NCBI RefSeq assembly: GCF_013280595.1
Contig: NZ_JAAATY010000009.1
Span: 248,001-312,000 of the forward strand
Length of the DNA stretch: 64,000 nucleotides
Source of the DNA: Kibdelosporangium persicum
GTDB lineage: Bacteria; Actinomycetota; Actinomycetes; Mycobacteriales; Pseudonocardiaceae
Direction of reading: 5' to 3'
The notes beneath the pieces are model-generated. The model made no database searches. It had not been told where the DNA came from and saw only the letters and a list, made by a program, of their open reading frames with translations. Of this stretch, positions 1-7,777 are shown piece after piece; within the stretch, counting starts at the first letter, position 1; each line of letters starts with the position of its first letter. The position numbers were made by a program, and so were the translations under genes.

Positions 1-256
1 GCACCTGCGGGACGAAGCTCGCACCGGCCCTGGTCCAGTACACCAGCTGCCCGGCGCCGTTGATTTCCAGGAACGAGTGGCCGTTGGTCCGCTCGGCCGA
101 AACGTCCCGCTGTTCGGTGATGGTCGTGCCGGGGACCAGCGGCTTGCCGAAGTCGTCGCCCGCCGCTGATCCCGTTCCCGCCGCGCCGGCCAATCCTGTG
201 CCGATCAGCCCCGCGGCGGCCACACCCCTGATGAGTACAGACTTGATGGTTCGCAC
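1..256 (-). CDS. Secreted tachylectin-like lectin, C-terminus cut by window edge
   Basis: The visible 85 residues begin at a GTG (254-256) with a GGAGGGG ribosome site about 8 bases upstream. They form a classic signal peptide (VRTIKSVLIRG, then an Ala/Gly-rich core), followed by the start of a repeat (GHSFLEINGAGQLVYWTRAG). This matches the blade motif of tachylectin-2-like five-bladed propellers, which in characterised members bind GlcNAc-type sugars. It lies 95 bases downstream of a paralogue on the same strand (352-1077) with almost the same repeat start, so the two are probably a tandem duplication. The paralogue lacks a signal peptide. The gene continues left of the window, so blade number and any extra domain cannot be seen. 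Secretion is well supported; ligand is inference. Confidence 0.75.
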   Translation of the reverse strand, partial: MRTIKSVLIRGVAAAGLIGTGLAGAAGTGSAAGDDFGKPLVPGTTITEQRDVSAERTNGHSFLEINGAGQLVYWTRAGASFVPQV

Positions 257-351
257 TGTTCCCGCCCCTCCGTACCTCTGTCGGGAAGTACGGCAACAGC
301 GTCACCCGAGGCGCCACACGAAGACCACACCGTTGCGCCACAGCGGAAATG

Positions 352-1077
352 TCAGCCGATCAGCCGAGCGTTGTTCCATCCGGTGCCGCGCTGCACCTTC
401 ACGTAGCCGAGCTCGGGATCGAGGGTGTACTCGAACAGGTCACCCGCGGGCGTGTCGACCACGAGGAACCGGTCGAGGTCCAGACCGGCGATCAACCGGG
501 CGTCGGAAAGGTCCATACCATCGTGGTGCACCTCCTGGACGCCCTGTCCCCAGCCGAAGTCGTACCAGTCGGACAGCCCGCCGGTGCCCTTGACCTCCAT
601 GAAGTTGATGTTGCCCTTGCCCGCGATCAGCCGGGTGGCACCCCAGTTCGAGCCGATCACCGACCTGGTCAGCTGGTTGGACGCGGTGAACTCCCACAGC
701 ACGAGTTCGCCGGCCGTGTTGATCTCGATGAACCGGTTGGACGCGATGCCCGCGATCAGCCGCGCGGGCTGCCAGCCCTGGCCGACCACGTCCTCCGCGT
801 AGTGCTGGCCGGTCCACGTCCACTTCGCCAGCCGGTAGTCCGGCTTGATCTCCAGGAACGTGTTCGTGTCGAGGCTGGTGATGGCGTGCGTCCCGTCCCA
901 GTCGCTGCCCCGCACGTGGTTGGCGAAGGTGTTGCCGGACCTCGCCCAGTACACCAACTGACCCTGGTTGTTGACCTCGATGAACGAATGACCGCCGGTC
1001 GACTGGATGCCGATCGACTCGGCAGCCTGCACCATGCCCGTTCCAGCCCCGTCCGCGAGCACCTTCTTGGCTTCCAT
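352..1077 (-). CDS. Tachylectin-like beta-propeller lectin without signal peptide
   Basis: This 241-residue protein consists almost entirely of about five repeats of roughly 45 residues. Each holds a motif of the type FIEVNNQGQLVYW, FLEIKPDYRLAKW or FIEINTAGELVLW, followed by an ARLIAG element, which is the pattern of tachylectin-2 propellers. The start chosen is the ATG at 1075-1077, preceded by GAGGGGAC; a longer reading frame extends upstream but has no comparable ribosome site. The N-terminus (MEAKKVLADGAG) has no hydrophobic signal, unlike the paralogue at 1-256. The protein is therefore predicted cytoplasmic or exported by an unknown route. Family function is carbohydrate binding; the physiological role here is unknown. 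Confidence 0.75.
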   Translation of the reverse strand: MEAKKVLADGAGTGMVQAAESIGIQSTGGHSFIEVNNQGQLVYWARSGNTFANHVRGSDWDGTHAITSLDTNTFLEIKPDYRLAKWTWTGQHYAEDVVGQGWQPARLIAGIASNRFIEINTAGELVLWEFTASNQLTRSVIGSNWGATRLIAGKGNINFMEVKGTGGLSDWYDFGWGQGVQEVHHDGMDLSDARLIAGLDLDRFLVVDTPAGDLFEYTLDPELGYVKVQRGTGWNNARLIG

Positions 1078-1392
1078 CGCACCGTCCCCTCTGCTCCGTT
1101 CGGCCCTACACCTGGTCATCGCTCGACGGGAGAAATTCATCACTCGATTACCCGGGTGAAACTGCATCGTGTCCGAACCTTGTCGTGGCCCCGGCCGGTG
1201 CGGCCTGGTCGCGCCGGCAAACCGATGGCCGATCCCGGCGGGAAGCACCACACTCCTGCAGCACGACGGAAACATTCCGGTCACGTCCGGCGATGCACAT
1301 ACCAAGAGGGGGCAGTCTGCCGTGCAGGGCAACCTGGGACTGGGGCGGCACGTCTTGAAGGGAAGGGGTGGCTTCGCACTGGGGGGTCTGAG

Positions 1393-2394
1393 GTGCTGAG
1401 GATTCATTTCACTACTGCTGACTTGATCCGTACCCGGGTGGCCGCTGCCGCGGATCCGTTCTGGGAGATGGTCCTCAGCCGTCGCAGATTGTTCGAACAG
1501 GACACTGCGCTGGTCATGAGACCGTGGGTGGAACAGATGCGGCCGCAGTCCGGATCGGCACTGCTGCGGCCAGGTTTGGTCGCGTTGGCCGCGTTGAGCC
1601 CGAAAGGGCCGTACTTTCCCGACTTCATGACGCCAGGCGAAGCCGCCGGGGGTTTCGACTCGGGCATGCAGGCCGTGTTGAGCACGCCGAAGTCCCGGCT
1701 GAGCGCGGAGATCGCCCACCTAGCCGCTTCGGCGGACGTGCCGGCGTGGGTACGCCGGGTGGCCGACGGCGAACCCGAGGTTCTGGCCGCTTTGGACCAG
1801 TCCTTGCGGTCGTACTACGAGACGGCGATCAAGCCGCTGGACACGCAGATCCAGTCCAGAGTGGACGCCGACAGGCAGCGCCGTGGCCGGGACCTCCTCG
1901 ACGGCGGCATCGACCAGTTGCTGACCGGTTTCGCGCCGATGATGCGATGGCGCGCGCCGGTGCTGGAGGTCGACTATCCCGTCACGCGGGACCTGTACCT
2001 CGAAGGCCGGGGACTGCGGTTGGTGCCGTCGTTCTTCTGCCGTGGCACGCCGGTCGCGCTGGCCGATCCCGGCCTGCCGCCGACGCTCGTCTACCCGATC
2101 GACCACGACTCGCACTGGGAGATCGCGGGCAACAAGTCCTTGGCGGACTTGCTCGGCAACACGCGCGCGACGGTGCTGCACGCCGTCGACGGCGGTGCGA
2201 CCACTACCGAACTGGCGCGTCGGGTGGCGACTTCGCTCGCGTCCGTCAGCCGTCACACGGCCGTGTTGCGTGAAGCCGGGCTCATCGAGACCCAGCGCCG
2301 TGGCGCCGCGGTCCTGCACACGTTGACACCACTGGGCGAGTCGCTCCTGTCCAACGACAGGCGGGTGGCCGCCCCTTCACTGCTGACCGCGTGA
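1393..2394 (+). CDS. ArsR-like winged-helix transcriptional regulator (DUF5937 type)
   Basis: The protein has 333 residues. The N-terminal 200 residues resemble the DUF5937 region seen in actinobacterial ArsR-like regulators (starts LRIHFTTADLIRTRVA, then a conserved WEMVLSR-type segment). The last 90 residues are a winged helix: TRATVLHAVDGGATTTELA, then SVSRHTAVLREAGLIETQR as the recognition helix and a beta wing. The GTG start at 1393 follows a run of six G. No metal-binding cysteines of classical ArsR are evident, so the signal is probably not a metal. The gene diverges from the lectin gene at 352-1077 and may regulate it, but that is only positional inference. A terminator-like hairpin (2400-2433) follows. 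Confidence 0.75.
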   Translation: MLRIHFTTADLIRTRVAAAADPFWEMVLSRRRLFEQDTALVMRPWVEQMRPQSGSALLRPGLVALAALSPKGPYFPDFMTPGEAAGGFDSGMQAVLSTPKSRLSAEIAHLAASADVPAWVRRVADGEPEVLAALDQSLRSYYETAIKPLDTQIQSRVDADRQRRGRDLLDGGIDQLLTGFAPMMRWRAPVLEVDYPVTRDLYLEGRGLRLVPSFFCRGTPVALADPGLPPTLVYPIDHDSHWEIAGNKSLADLLGNTRATVLHAVDGGATTTELARRVATSLASVSRHTAVLREAGLIETQRRGAAVLHTLTPLGESLLSNDRRVAAPSLLTA

Positions 2395-2399
2395 ACGGC

Positions 2400-2433
2400 A
2401 CGGCGCCGGTGACTGACCCGGCACCGGCGCCGT
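2400..2433. terminator. Bidirectional hairpin between convergent genes
   Basis: A 12-base perfect inverted repeat (arms 2400-2411 and 2422-2433, ACGGCGCCGGTG and its complement) with a 10-base loop lies between the convergent regulator gene ending at 2394 and the permease gene ending at 2447. There is no long T-run, as is common in actinomycetes. Confidence 0.65.
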
Positions 2434-2446
2434 CCGCATTGGATGC

Positions 2447-3259
2447 TCAGTGCCGGGCGAGCCGGAACGCGGAGACAGCCAGCATCGCGGCCAGGATCGG
2501 AACCAACACGACATCAGGGACGGCTCCCAGCAGCAGTCCGCCGATCACGGCACCAACGGCCGACCCGGCGGCCATGACCGCGGTGAACGGCAGATTCTCC
2601 CGTATGACGGCGAAACTCCGGTCCCGGCTGTAGCGCGCGAAGGCGACCAGCATGGTCGGCAGGGAAACCACCAGCGCCAGGCTTCCGGCGACCCGCACGT
2701 CCACGGCGAACAGCAGCGTGATCGTCGGGATGAGCAACTCTCCCCCGGCAACGCCCATGATCGCGGCGACCACGCCGATACCGAACCCGGCCGCGACTCC
2801 GACTGGCAGACGTACCCAGCTCGACAGGCCGACACTGCCCAGAGTGGTGAGATGCGTGGCTACCAAGGCGGCGGCCATACCCACCATCAGCACCGCCAGA
2901 ACGCGGTACAGGGTCGCAGTGCGCATCCGGACAGCCCATGCCGCACCCGTCCACGCACCGAGCAGGCTGCCGGCAAGCAGGTTCGCCGCCACTGTCCAAT
3001 GCGGACCCAACTCGGTCAACGGGACTGCCGACAGCCTTGCGGGCAGTGCGATGAGCACCACGACCAGGCTCATGGCCTTGTTCAGGATCACGGCCGCCAA
3101 GGCGACGAATCCGAACAACCCGATCAGCAGCGGTAACCGGAACTCCGCGCCACCCAGCCCGACCATCCCGCCCAGCACGCCGACCGCCGCGCCCACGGCG
3201 AACACGACCGGCCACGACGTTGCCCGTCTCCCGGCGGTGGTGGTCACCTCAAGCACCAT
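2447..3259 (-). CDS. TauE/SafE-family sulfite/anion exporter permease
   Basis: This 270-residue protein has about eight hydrophobic segments in two similar halves. Glycine-rich turns GGMVGLGGAEFRLPLL near residue 33 and AIMGVAGGELLIPTITLLF in the second half are the duplicated signature of the TauE/SafE (DUF81) family. Members move sulfite, sulfoacetate or related anions across the membrane; the substrate here cannot be told from sequence. The gene is monocistronic and convergent with the regulator at 1393-2394. Confidence 0.85.
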   Translation of the reverse strand: MVLEVTTTAGRRATSWPVVFAVGAAVGVLGGMVGLGGAEFRLPLLIGLFGFVALAAVILNKAMSLVVVLIALPARLSAVPLTELGPHWTVAANLLAGSLLGAWTGAAWAVRMRTATLYRVLAVLMVGMAAALVATHLTTLGSVGLSSWVRLPVGVAAGFGIGVVAAIMGVAGGELLIPTITLLFAVDVRVAGSLALVVSLPTMLVAFARYSRDRSFAVIRENLPFTAVMAAGSAVGAVIGGLLLGAVPDVVLVPILAAMLAVSAFRLARH

Positions 3260-3924
3260 GAGCTACCCCGTTCCGCGCCTCTCGTGCGGTCGAAGGCTAG
3301 TGAGTGTTCAGCTGTCAGGCACCACCCACACCAGCTTGCGGAACTGGTCAGACCCGCACCCCTGCGAACGGGACGATCCGCTCAGATCATTGATCACCTA
3401 TCGCCGTCATCAATCGATCATCAGGGTTACAAGTCCACACTTGGTCTTGCGCCGGATATGGGACATTACGCGGCTGCAGTAGCTACTCCACTCGTTTGCG
3501 GCCGCGGACATACTTATTGTGTGCATGAGGAGCGCAAAGCGCAGCAACGGGGTGGTGCGCGTCCGACACACGGGTCACAGAAGTCACTTCCCCCTGGCCG
3601 GTCTTCTTCTCGCATGCCATTGTTGTCGAGAGATTCACCGCCACCGCTGGGGTGGTGGTTGATCCTCGTTCCGGCCATGCGGTGACGGCCTGGATTGATT
3701 GGCTGTTCCGGGAAGCGCCCACCCGGACCAGTGGCGTCGCAAGCATGAGGAGGCACCGAAAGTCCTGGACCGGCAATGCGGGTTCCGCGAGTTTCCCGGA
3801 CCCGCGAATAGCGTGAATGGAGCATTTCGGGGGGCGCCGTCGGCGTCGCTATGACCGGACGCATTACTCACTTTCGACACGGCAACAGCGCGGTTGAGAT
3901 CCATCCGGCATACCAGGAGATGCA
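3260..3924. other. 665-base gap without a convincing gene
   Basis: I see no reading frame with a ribosome site and family resemblance here. At 3294-3309 there is a sequence close to one arm (about 13 of 16 bases) of the palindromic repeat found at 10611-10656 and 46917-46962, without the second arm; it may be a decayed copy. The middle (3390-3500) is locally AT-richer and could hold promoters for the flanking genes. Confidence 0.4.
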
Positions 3925-4278
3925 GTGACAGAGGCAGTGACCAGTTTCGCGGAATTTCAGAAGCTCGATCTGTGTTCGTGCGAGGGAGGATCGCGCCATT
4001 TCGCGGGAGTTTTCACCATCTCGTGGGTTCCGTCCCAGGAGACCAGCGACCTCACCGTGACGATCACAGGCGGTGGTGACACGCTGGAAGAACGCACGTT
4101 CACGCCCGACAACGCCACGCAGACGTTCGACGTCTCCAACGGCACCTACACCTTCACCGGCACGATCGTCGCCATGTACGACTACGGCGGCATGCACGGC
4201 CAGTTGCACGGCATGCACCTGGTGTTCACGCAGCCGGACGGCAGTTCCGGTTTCACCGGCACGATCGGCCACTGGTAG
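3925..4278 (+). CDS. Hypothetical 117-residue beta-rich protein
   Basis: The GTG start is preceded by CAGGAGATGCA, a good ribosome site. The protein has no signal peptide and no membrane segment. Its middle alternates hydrophobic and Thr/Ser residues (DLTVTITGGGDTLEE, TQTFDVSNGTYTFTGTIV) as in a small beta-sandwich. It then has a Gly/His/Met stretch (MYDYGGMHGQLHGMHLVF) that repeats GMHG/GMHL and could bind metal. I do not recognise a family. It stands alone, with tRNA-Ser downstream on the other strand and a long gap upstream. Coding is supported by codon bias and the ribosome site. Confidence 0.6.
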   Translation: MTEAVTSFAEFQKLDLCSCEGGSRHFAGVFTISWVPSQETSDLTVTITGGGDTLEERTFTPDNATQTFDVSNGTYTFTGTIVAMYDYGGMHGQLHGMHLVFTQPDGSSGFTGTIGHW

Positions 4279-4422
4279 CAGTTGGCTGGTGGCGTCCGAC
4301 CCCACAGCATGCCCACGCCACGCCGCCACCACGCAAGATCGACAACCAGTGGCGGTCAGACCCCTGCGTGACAGGCCAGGGCTAGCTGGGCGATTGCCAC
4401 CAGAGTTGCGGCCACACACCGA

Positions 4423-4457
4423 AACGCCCGGCGGACCGCGCTGGTCTGCCGGGCGTT
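4423..4457 (-). terminator. Hairpin downstream of tRNA-Ser
   Basis: A 15-base inverted repeat (arms 4423-4437 and 4443-4457, one mismatch, 5-base loop) lies 13 bases beyond the 3' end of the leftward tRNA-Ser gene. It can also serve the rightward gene ending at 4278. Confidence 0.65.
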
Positions 4458-4469
4458 CTGGCTGTTTGA

Positions 4470-4559
4470 TGGCGGTAGCGGTGGGATTTGAACCCACGGA
4501 GGGCGTGAACCCTCACACGCTTTCGAGGCGTGCTCCTTCGGCCGCTCGGACACGCTACC
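4470..4559 (-). tRNA. tRNA-Ser(CGA)
   Basis: On the minus strand the 90-base sequence folds as a class II tRNA: a 7-bp acceptor stem (GGTAGCG with CGCTACC), anticodon loop CTCGAAA giving anticodon CGA (reads UCG), a long variable arm typical of serine, T loop TTCAAAT and an encoded 3' GCCA end. All stems pair well. Confidence 0.95.
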
Positions 4560-4591
4560 GCGGAGAAGCTTACCGGACGGCTTCGCGGGGC

Positions 4592-5152
4592 TTACCGCCA
4601 CGCCCGCATTTCGGCGGCGAGGCGGAGGCGGGCCCTGGCCAGGCGAGCGCGGGCAGCCTCTTCGGTGCCGCCGGAGATGCGCGCGATCTCCAGGTGGGGC
4701 AGGCCATGGATCTCGGCGAGCAGCCACGTGTGCAGCTGGGGCGGGGAAAGGTGCGTGAGCGCCACGTTGAGGGCGCGGAAGGCCGCCACCGCCTCGGCCA
4801 TGCGGGGTGGATCACACACCGGGTGGTTCGCGGCCATGTCGGGGATCAGGTCGATGAGCTCCTGCGGGCGACGGCCTCGCAGGACGTTCAGACACTGGCG
4901 GTGCGTCACCCTGAAGATCCAGGTGCGCACCGCCGCGGGGTCAGTCAGTTCGGAGAGCCGCCGCCACGTCGTCACGGACACTTCCTGCACCACGTCCTCG
5001 GCGTCCGCACGGTCGCCGAGGATGCGCAGAGCCATCTGGAAGATCCGGCCGGAGTAGCGGCCGAGCAGGGTGGCGAACGCCGTTTTGTCTCCGCCCGAAG
5101 CGCGCCCTACCAGCGTGGCGTCATCCTCCACACTGGACGGCTCCGAGTTCAC
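4592..5152 (-). CDS. ECF-type RNA polymerase sigma factor
   Basis: The protein has 186 residues. Region 2 is at about residues 20-90 (FATLLGRYSGRIFQMALRI, then GDRADAEDVVQEVSV, the core-binding helix and -10 recognition). Region 4 is at about 120-175 (LTHLSPPQLHTWLLAEIHG, then IARISGGTEEAARARLARA, a helix-turn-helix for the -35 element). Length and order are those of extracytoplasmic-function sigma factors. No anti-sigma factor gene lies beside it; the neighbours are CsbD and tRNA-Ser. The adjacent CsbD-like stress gene, 14 bases upstream on the same strand, may be co-transcribed with it. Confidence 0.85.
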   Translation of the reverse strand: MNSEPSSVEDDATLVGRASGGDKTAFATLLGRYSGRIFQMALRILGDRADAEDVVQEVSVTTWRRLSELTDPAAVRTWIFRVTHRQCLNVLRGRRPQELIDLIPDMAANHPVCDPPRMAEAVAAFRALNVALTHLSPPQLHTWLLAEIHGLPHLEIARISGGTEEAARARLARARLRLAAEMRAWR

Positions 5153-5166
5153 CGACCCTTTGCCGT

Positions 5167-5388
5167 TCAGGGTGTTCGCCGGTCGTCACGCAGCGAGTCC
5201 TTGGCGTCCTGCACCGCGCCCGCTGCCTTGTCGCGCACGTCGTGGCCGGTCTCCTTGACCTCGCCCTTGAGCTGGTCACGTTTGCCGGCCGCTTCCAGCT
5301 CCTCGTTGTCGGTGAGCTGTCCGAGCTTCTCCTTGCCCTTGCCGATCAGCTGTTCGGCCTTGTCCTTAGCCTTGTCGAAGCCACTCAT
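5167..5388 (-). CDS. CsbD-family stress-response protein
   Basis: This 73-residue, highly charged helical protein starts MSGFDKAKDKAEQLIGKGKE and repeats the KxxAEQxxGK.KEKxG pattern that defines the CsbD family. Members are small, abundant proteins controlled by general stress sigma factors in Bacillus and actinobacteria; biochemical function is unknown. It sits 14 bases upstream of the ECF sigma factor gene on the same strand, suggesting a two-gene unit. Confidence 0.85.
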   Translation of the reverse strand: MSGFDKAKDKAEQLIGKGKEKLGQLTDNEELEAAGKRDQLKGEVKETGHDVRDKAAGAVQDAKDSLRDDRRTP

Positions 5389-5439
5389 GGATGTGGAGTT
5401 CCCGTTCCGCCATCCGGCACAACGCAGACGTGATCTACA

Positions 5440-5895
5440 TCACAGTCTGTGCGTCTTGAAGAACTCCTCCATCAGTGCTGTGGCCTCGTCTTCGAGCACG
5501 CCACCGACGACTTCCGGGCGGTGGTTGAGCCTTCGGTCCCTGATCACGTCCCACAGCGAGCCCGCCGCGCCTGTCCTGGGCTCCCACGCGCCGAACACCA
5601 CGCGTTCGATCCGGGCGAGCACCAACGCGCCCGCGCACATCGTGCACGGTTCGACCGTCACGACCAGCGTGCATCCGGTCAGCCGCCAGCCGTCCCCCAG
5701 CTGCCTGGCGGCCGCGCGCAAAGCCAGGACCTCGGCGTGCGCGGTCGGGTCGCCGAGCGCCTCCCGCGCGTTGCACGCCCTGGCCAGCTCCTTGCCGGAC
5801 GGATCGAGCACGAGCGCGCCGATCGGCACATCACCGGTCCTGACGGCCTCAGCGGCCACCGCCAGTGCGGACCGCATCAGGTCCTCGTCGGTCAC
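5440..5895 (-). CDS. tadA: tRNA-specific adenosine-34 deaminase
   Basis: This 151-residue enzyme shows the zinc and catalytic motif THAEVLALRAAA (His ligand, Glu proton shuttle) and the second motif PCTMCAGAL (two Cys ligands). The C-terminal region (MEEFFKTHR) is typical of TadA. It converts A34 to inosine in tRNA-Arg(ACG); a gene for that tRNA lies in this window at 27213-27286. The start chosen is the GTG at 5893-5895, which overlaps the upstream stop by four bases (GTGA); a longer frame would run back through the upstream gene. It is translationally coupled to the associated protein gene at 5892-6380, an arrangement common in actinobacteria. Confidence 0.95.
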   Translation of the reverse strand: MTDEDLMRSALAVAAEAVRTGDVPIGALVLDPSGKELARACNAREALGDPTAHAEVLALRAAARQLGDGWRLTGCTLVVTVEPCTMCAGALVLARIERVVFGAWEPRTGAAGSLWDVIRDRRLNHRPEVVGGVLEDEATALMEEFFKTHRL

Positions 5896-6380
5896 TGGTG
5901 GATGCGGTCGAGCAACGCGCTGAACTCCGAAGCGAACCCGCAGCGCTGGGCGATCATCTGCAACTGCTGGTCCGGGTAGAGATCGACCTCGCCGGTGATC
6001 ACCTGCAGTTCGGGCGCGGGCAGCCCGAGGTCGGCCAGGATGTCCAGCGAGCCCTCCGGCCACAGCTCGTCGTCCTCGTCGTCCGGCGGGTCGACCCGCA
6101 GCAGGTCGAGGGCGTCGGCCGCGATGTCGTAGTCGAGCGCGGCGGCCGCGTCCGACAGCAACAGCGACATCCCGCCAGGACTGGGCCGGAGCAGCAGGAA
6201 GAACTCGTCGTCGACGGCCAGCATGCCGAACACCGCGCCGGTCGACCGGATCTTGCGCAGCTCGGTGATCGCCGAGTCGAGCTCACGCAGGGCGCCTTCA
6301 CTCATGGCGTCGCACCGCCATTTGCCGTCCTCCCGGACGACCGCTACCGCGAAGCCGGCGACTGGCTCCTGGAGAGACAT
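5892..6380 (-). CDS. tRNA adenosine deaminase-associated protein
   Basis: This acidic 162-residue protein (MSLQEPVAGFAVAVVREDG start) is of a family found almost only next to tadA in actinobacteria. It has an alpha/beta pattern with the segment AVFGMLAVDDEFFLLLRP and an Asp/Glu-rich stretch PPDDEDDELWP. Function is not established; partnership with TadA is inferred from the constant gene neighbourhood and here from the four-base overlap. The start is uncertain: the ATG at 6378-6380 lacks a strong ribosome site and an in-frame GTG lies two codons upstream. Confidence 0.8.
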   Translation of the reverse strand: MSLQEPVAGFAVAVVREDGKWRCDAMSEGALRELDSAITELRKIRSTGAVFGMLAVDDEFFLLLRPSPGGMSLLLSDAAAALDYDIAADALDLLRVDPPDDEDDELWPEGSLDILADLGLPAPELQVITGEVDLYPDQQLQMIAQRCGFASEFSALLDRIHQ

Positions 6381-6459
6381 GGACACACCGTATTCCGGTT
6401 CGCGTTCACCCGGAAGAACCAGCCCCCATCGGCGCGCCAGCGATGTCACTATCAAAGAC

Positions 6460-7707
6460 ATGAACGCCACCCGTTCGACCCCGTCACCGTCCGTTTCCCC
6501 GTTGGCCACCGATCCGCGGTTCACCGGGTTGGTCGAGGCGGCACGTGCGCTACAGCCGCGCACAGTGGCGTTGCGCAGAAGGATCCACAAGTTCCCGGAG
6601 CGAGGGCTGAACCTGCCCCGCACCCAGGCGGCCGTGCTCCAGGCGCTGGACGGCCTGGGCATGCACGTGATGACCGGCGAGAAGTGCACCTCGGTGATCG
6701 CGGTCCTCAACGGTGCCCGCCCAGGTCCGACCGTGTTGTTGCGGGGCGACATGGACGCGCTCCCCCTACAGGAGGACAGCGGTCTCGCGTACACCTCCGA
6801 AATAGACGGTGTGATGCATGCCTGCGGCCACGACACGCACACCGCGATGCTCGTGTCGGCCGCACGGCTGCTGTGCAGCCGTAAGGACGCTCTGACAGGC
6901 CGGGTCATCTTCATGTTCCAGCCAGGTGAAGAGGGCTATCACGGCGCCAAGTACATGATCGACGAAGGCGTGCTCGACGCGGGCGGACGGCCGATCGAGG
7001 GCGCGTTCGCCCTGCACATCACGGCTACCGACACGTCAGGCGTGATCCGCAGCAAGGCGGGCGCGATGCTGGCTGCGGCGGACAACTTCACCGTGCGGAT
7101 CACCGGCCGCGGCGGTCACGGCGCGATCCCGCACCACGCCCTGGACCCGGTGCCTGCCGCCGCTGCCATCGTCGGCGCCCTGCAGACCATGGTGACCAGG
7201 CAGATCAGCGTGTTCGAGCCGGTCGTGGTGACCGTCGGCCGGATCACCGCGGGCACCACGTCCAACATCATCCCGGAAACGGCCGAACTCGAAGGCACCT
7301 TCCGGTCGTTGTCCGAGGCCAGCCGCGCCAGGATGCGCGAGGAGCTGCCGAAACTGTGCCACCACGTCGCGGCCGCGTACGGCTGCACGGCGGAGGTCGA
7401 CCTGAACCAGGGCTATCCGGTGACGGTCAACGACGACGTCATCGGCCCGCACGTGGTCGACCTCGCCGGTGCGGTCCTCGGGCAGCGGCACGCCGCGCCT
7501 ATGCCCAACCCGCTGATGGGCGCCGAGGACTTCTCGTACGTCCTGCAGAAGGTGCCGGGCGCGTTCGCGTTCCTCGGCGCCTGCCCGCCCGGCGTCGACC
7601 CGGCCGACGCCGACCCGAACCACTCGAACCGGGTGCATTTCGACGAGTCGGCGCTGGCCAACGGGGTCGCGATGTACGCGGCGTTCGCCCTGGACACGCT
7701 CCGGTAG
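6460..7707 (+). CDS. M20-family amidohydrolase (hippurate/N-acyl-amino-acid hydrolase type)
   Basis: This 415-residue protein shows the metal-binding and catalytic motifs of the M20D amidohydrolases: RRRIHKFPERGLN, GDMDALPLQE, HACGHDTHTAML, and FMFQPGEEGYHGAKYM with the catalytic Glu. The dimerisation-lid start GRGGHGAIPHHALDPV and the C-terminal GAEDFSYVL follow. Such enzymes release an acyl group or ammonia from N-acyl amino acids or related amides; the substrate is not predictable. The start was chosen at the ATG at 6460 because the family begins near the sequence VEAARALQPRTVALRR. No good ribosome site is seen, so a leaderless transcript is possible. It is divergent from the tadA pair. 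Confidence 0.85.
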   Translation: MNATRSTPSPSVSPLATDPRFTGLVEAARALQPRTVALRRRIHKFPERGLNLPRTQAAVLQALDGLGMHVMTGEKCTSVIAVLNGARPGPTVLLRGDMDALPLQEDSGLAYTSEIDGVMHACGHDTHTAMLVSAARLLCSRKDALTGRVIFMFQPGEEGYHGAKYMIDEGVLDAGGRPIEGAFALHITATDTSGVIRSKAGAMLAAADNFTVRITGRGGHGAIPHHALDPVPAAAAIVGALQTMVTRQISVFEPVVVTVGRITAGTTSNIIPETAELEGTFRSLSEASRARMREELPKLCHHVAAAYGCTAEVDLNQGYPVTVNDDVIGPHVVDLAGAVLGQRHAAPMPNPLMGAEDFSYVLQKVPGAFAFLGACPPGVDPADADPNHSNRVHFDESALANGVAMYAAFALDTLR

Positions 7708-7777
7708 GCACCACGAAGACGACAGACTGTGCCGGGACGGTCACAATTACCGGGTGTATTCAACACCGTAGGGCAGG

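Noticed and set aside
349-1392. A long open frame running on the plus strand into the regulator gene.
   Set aside because: It is opposite the lectin gene, has low-complexity mirror composition and no ribosome site; the regulator starts at the GTG at 1393.
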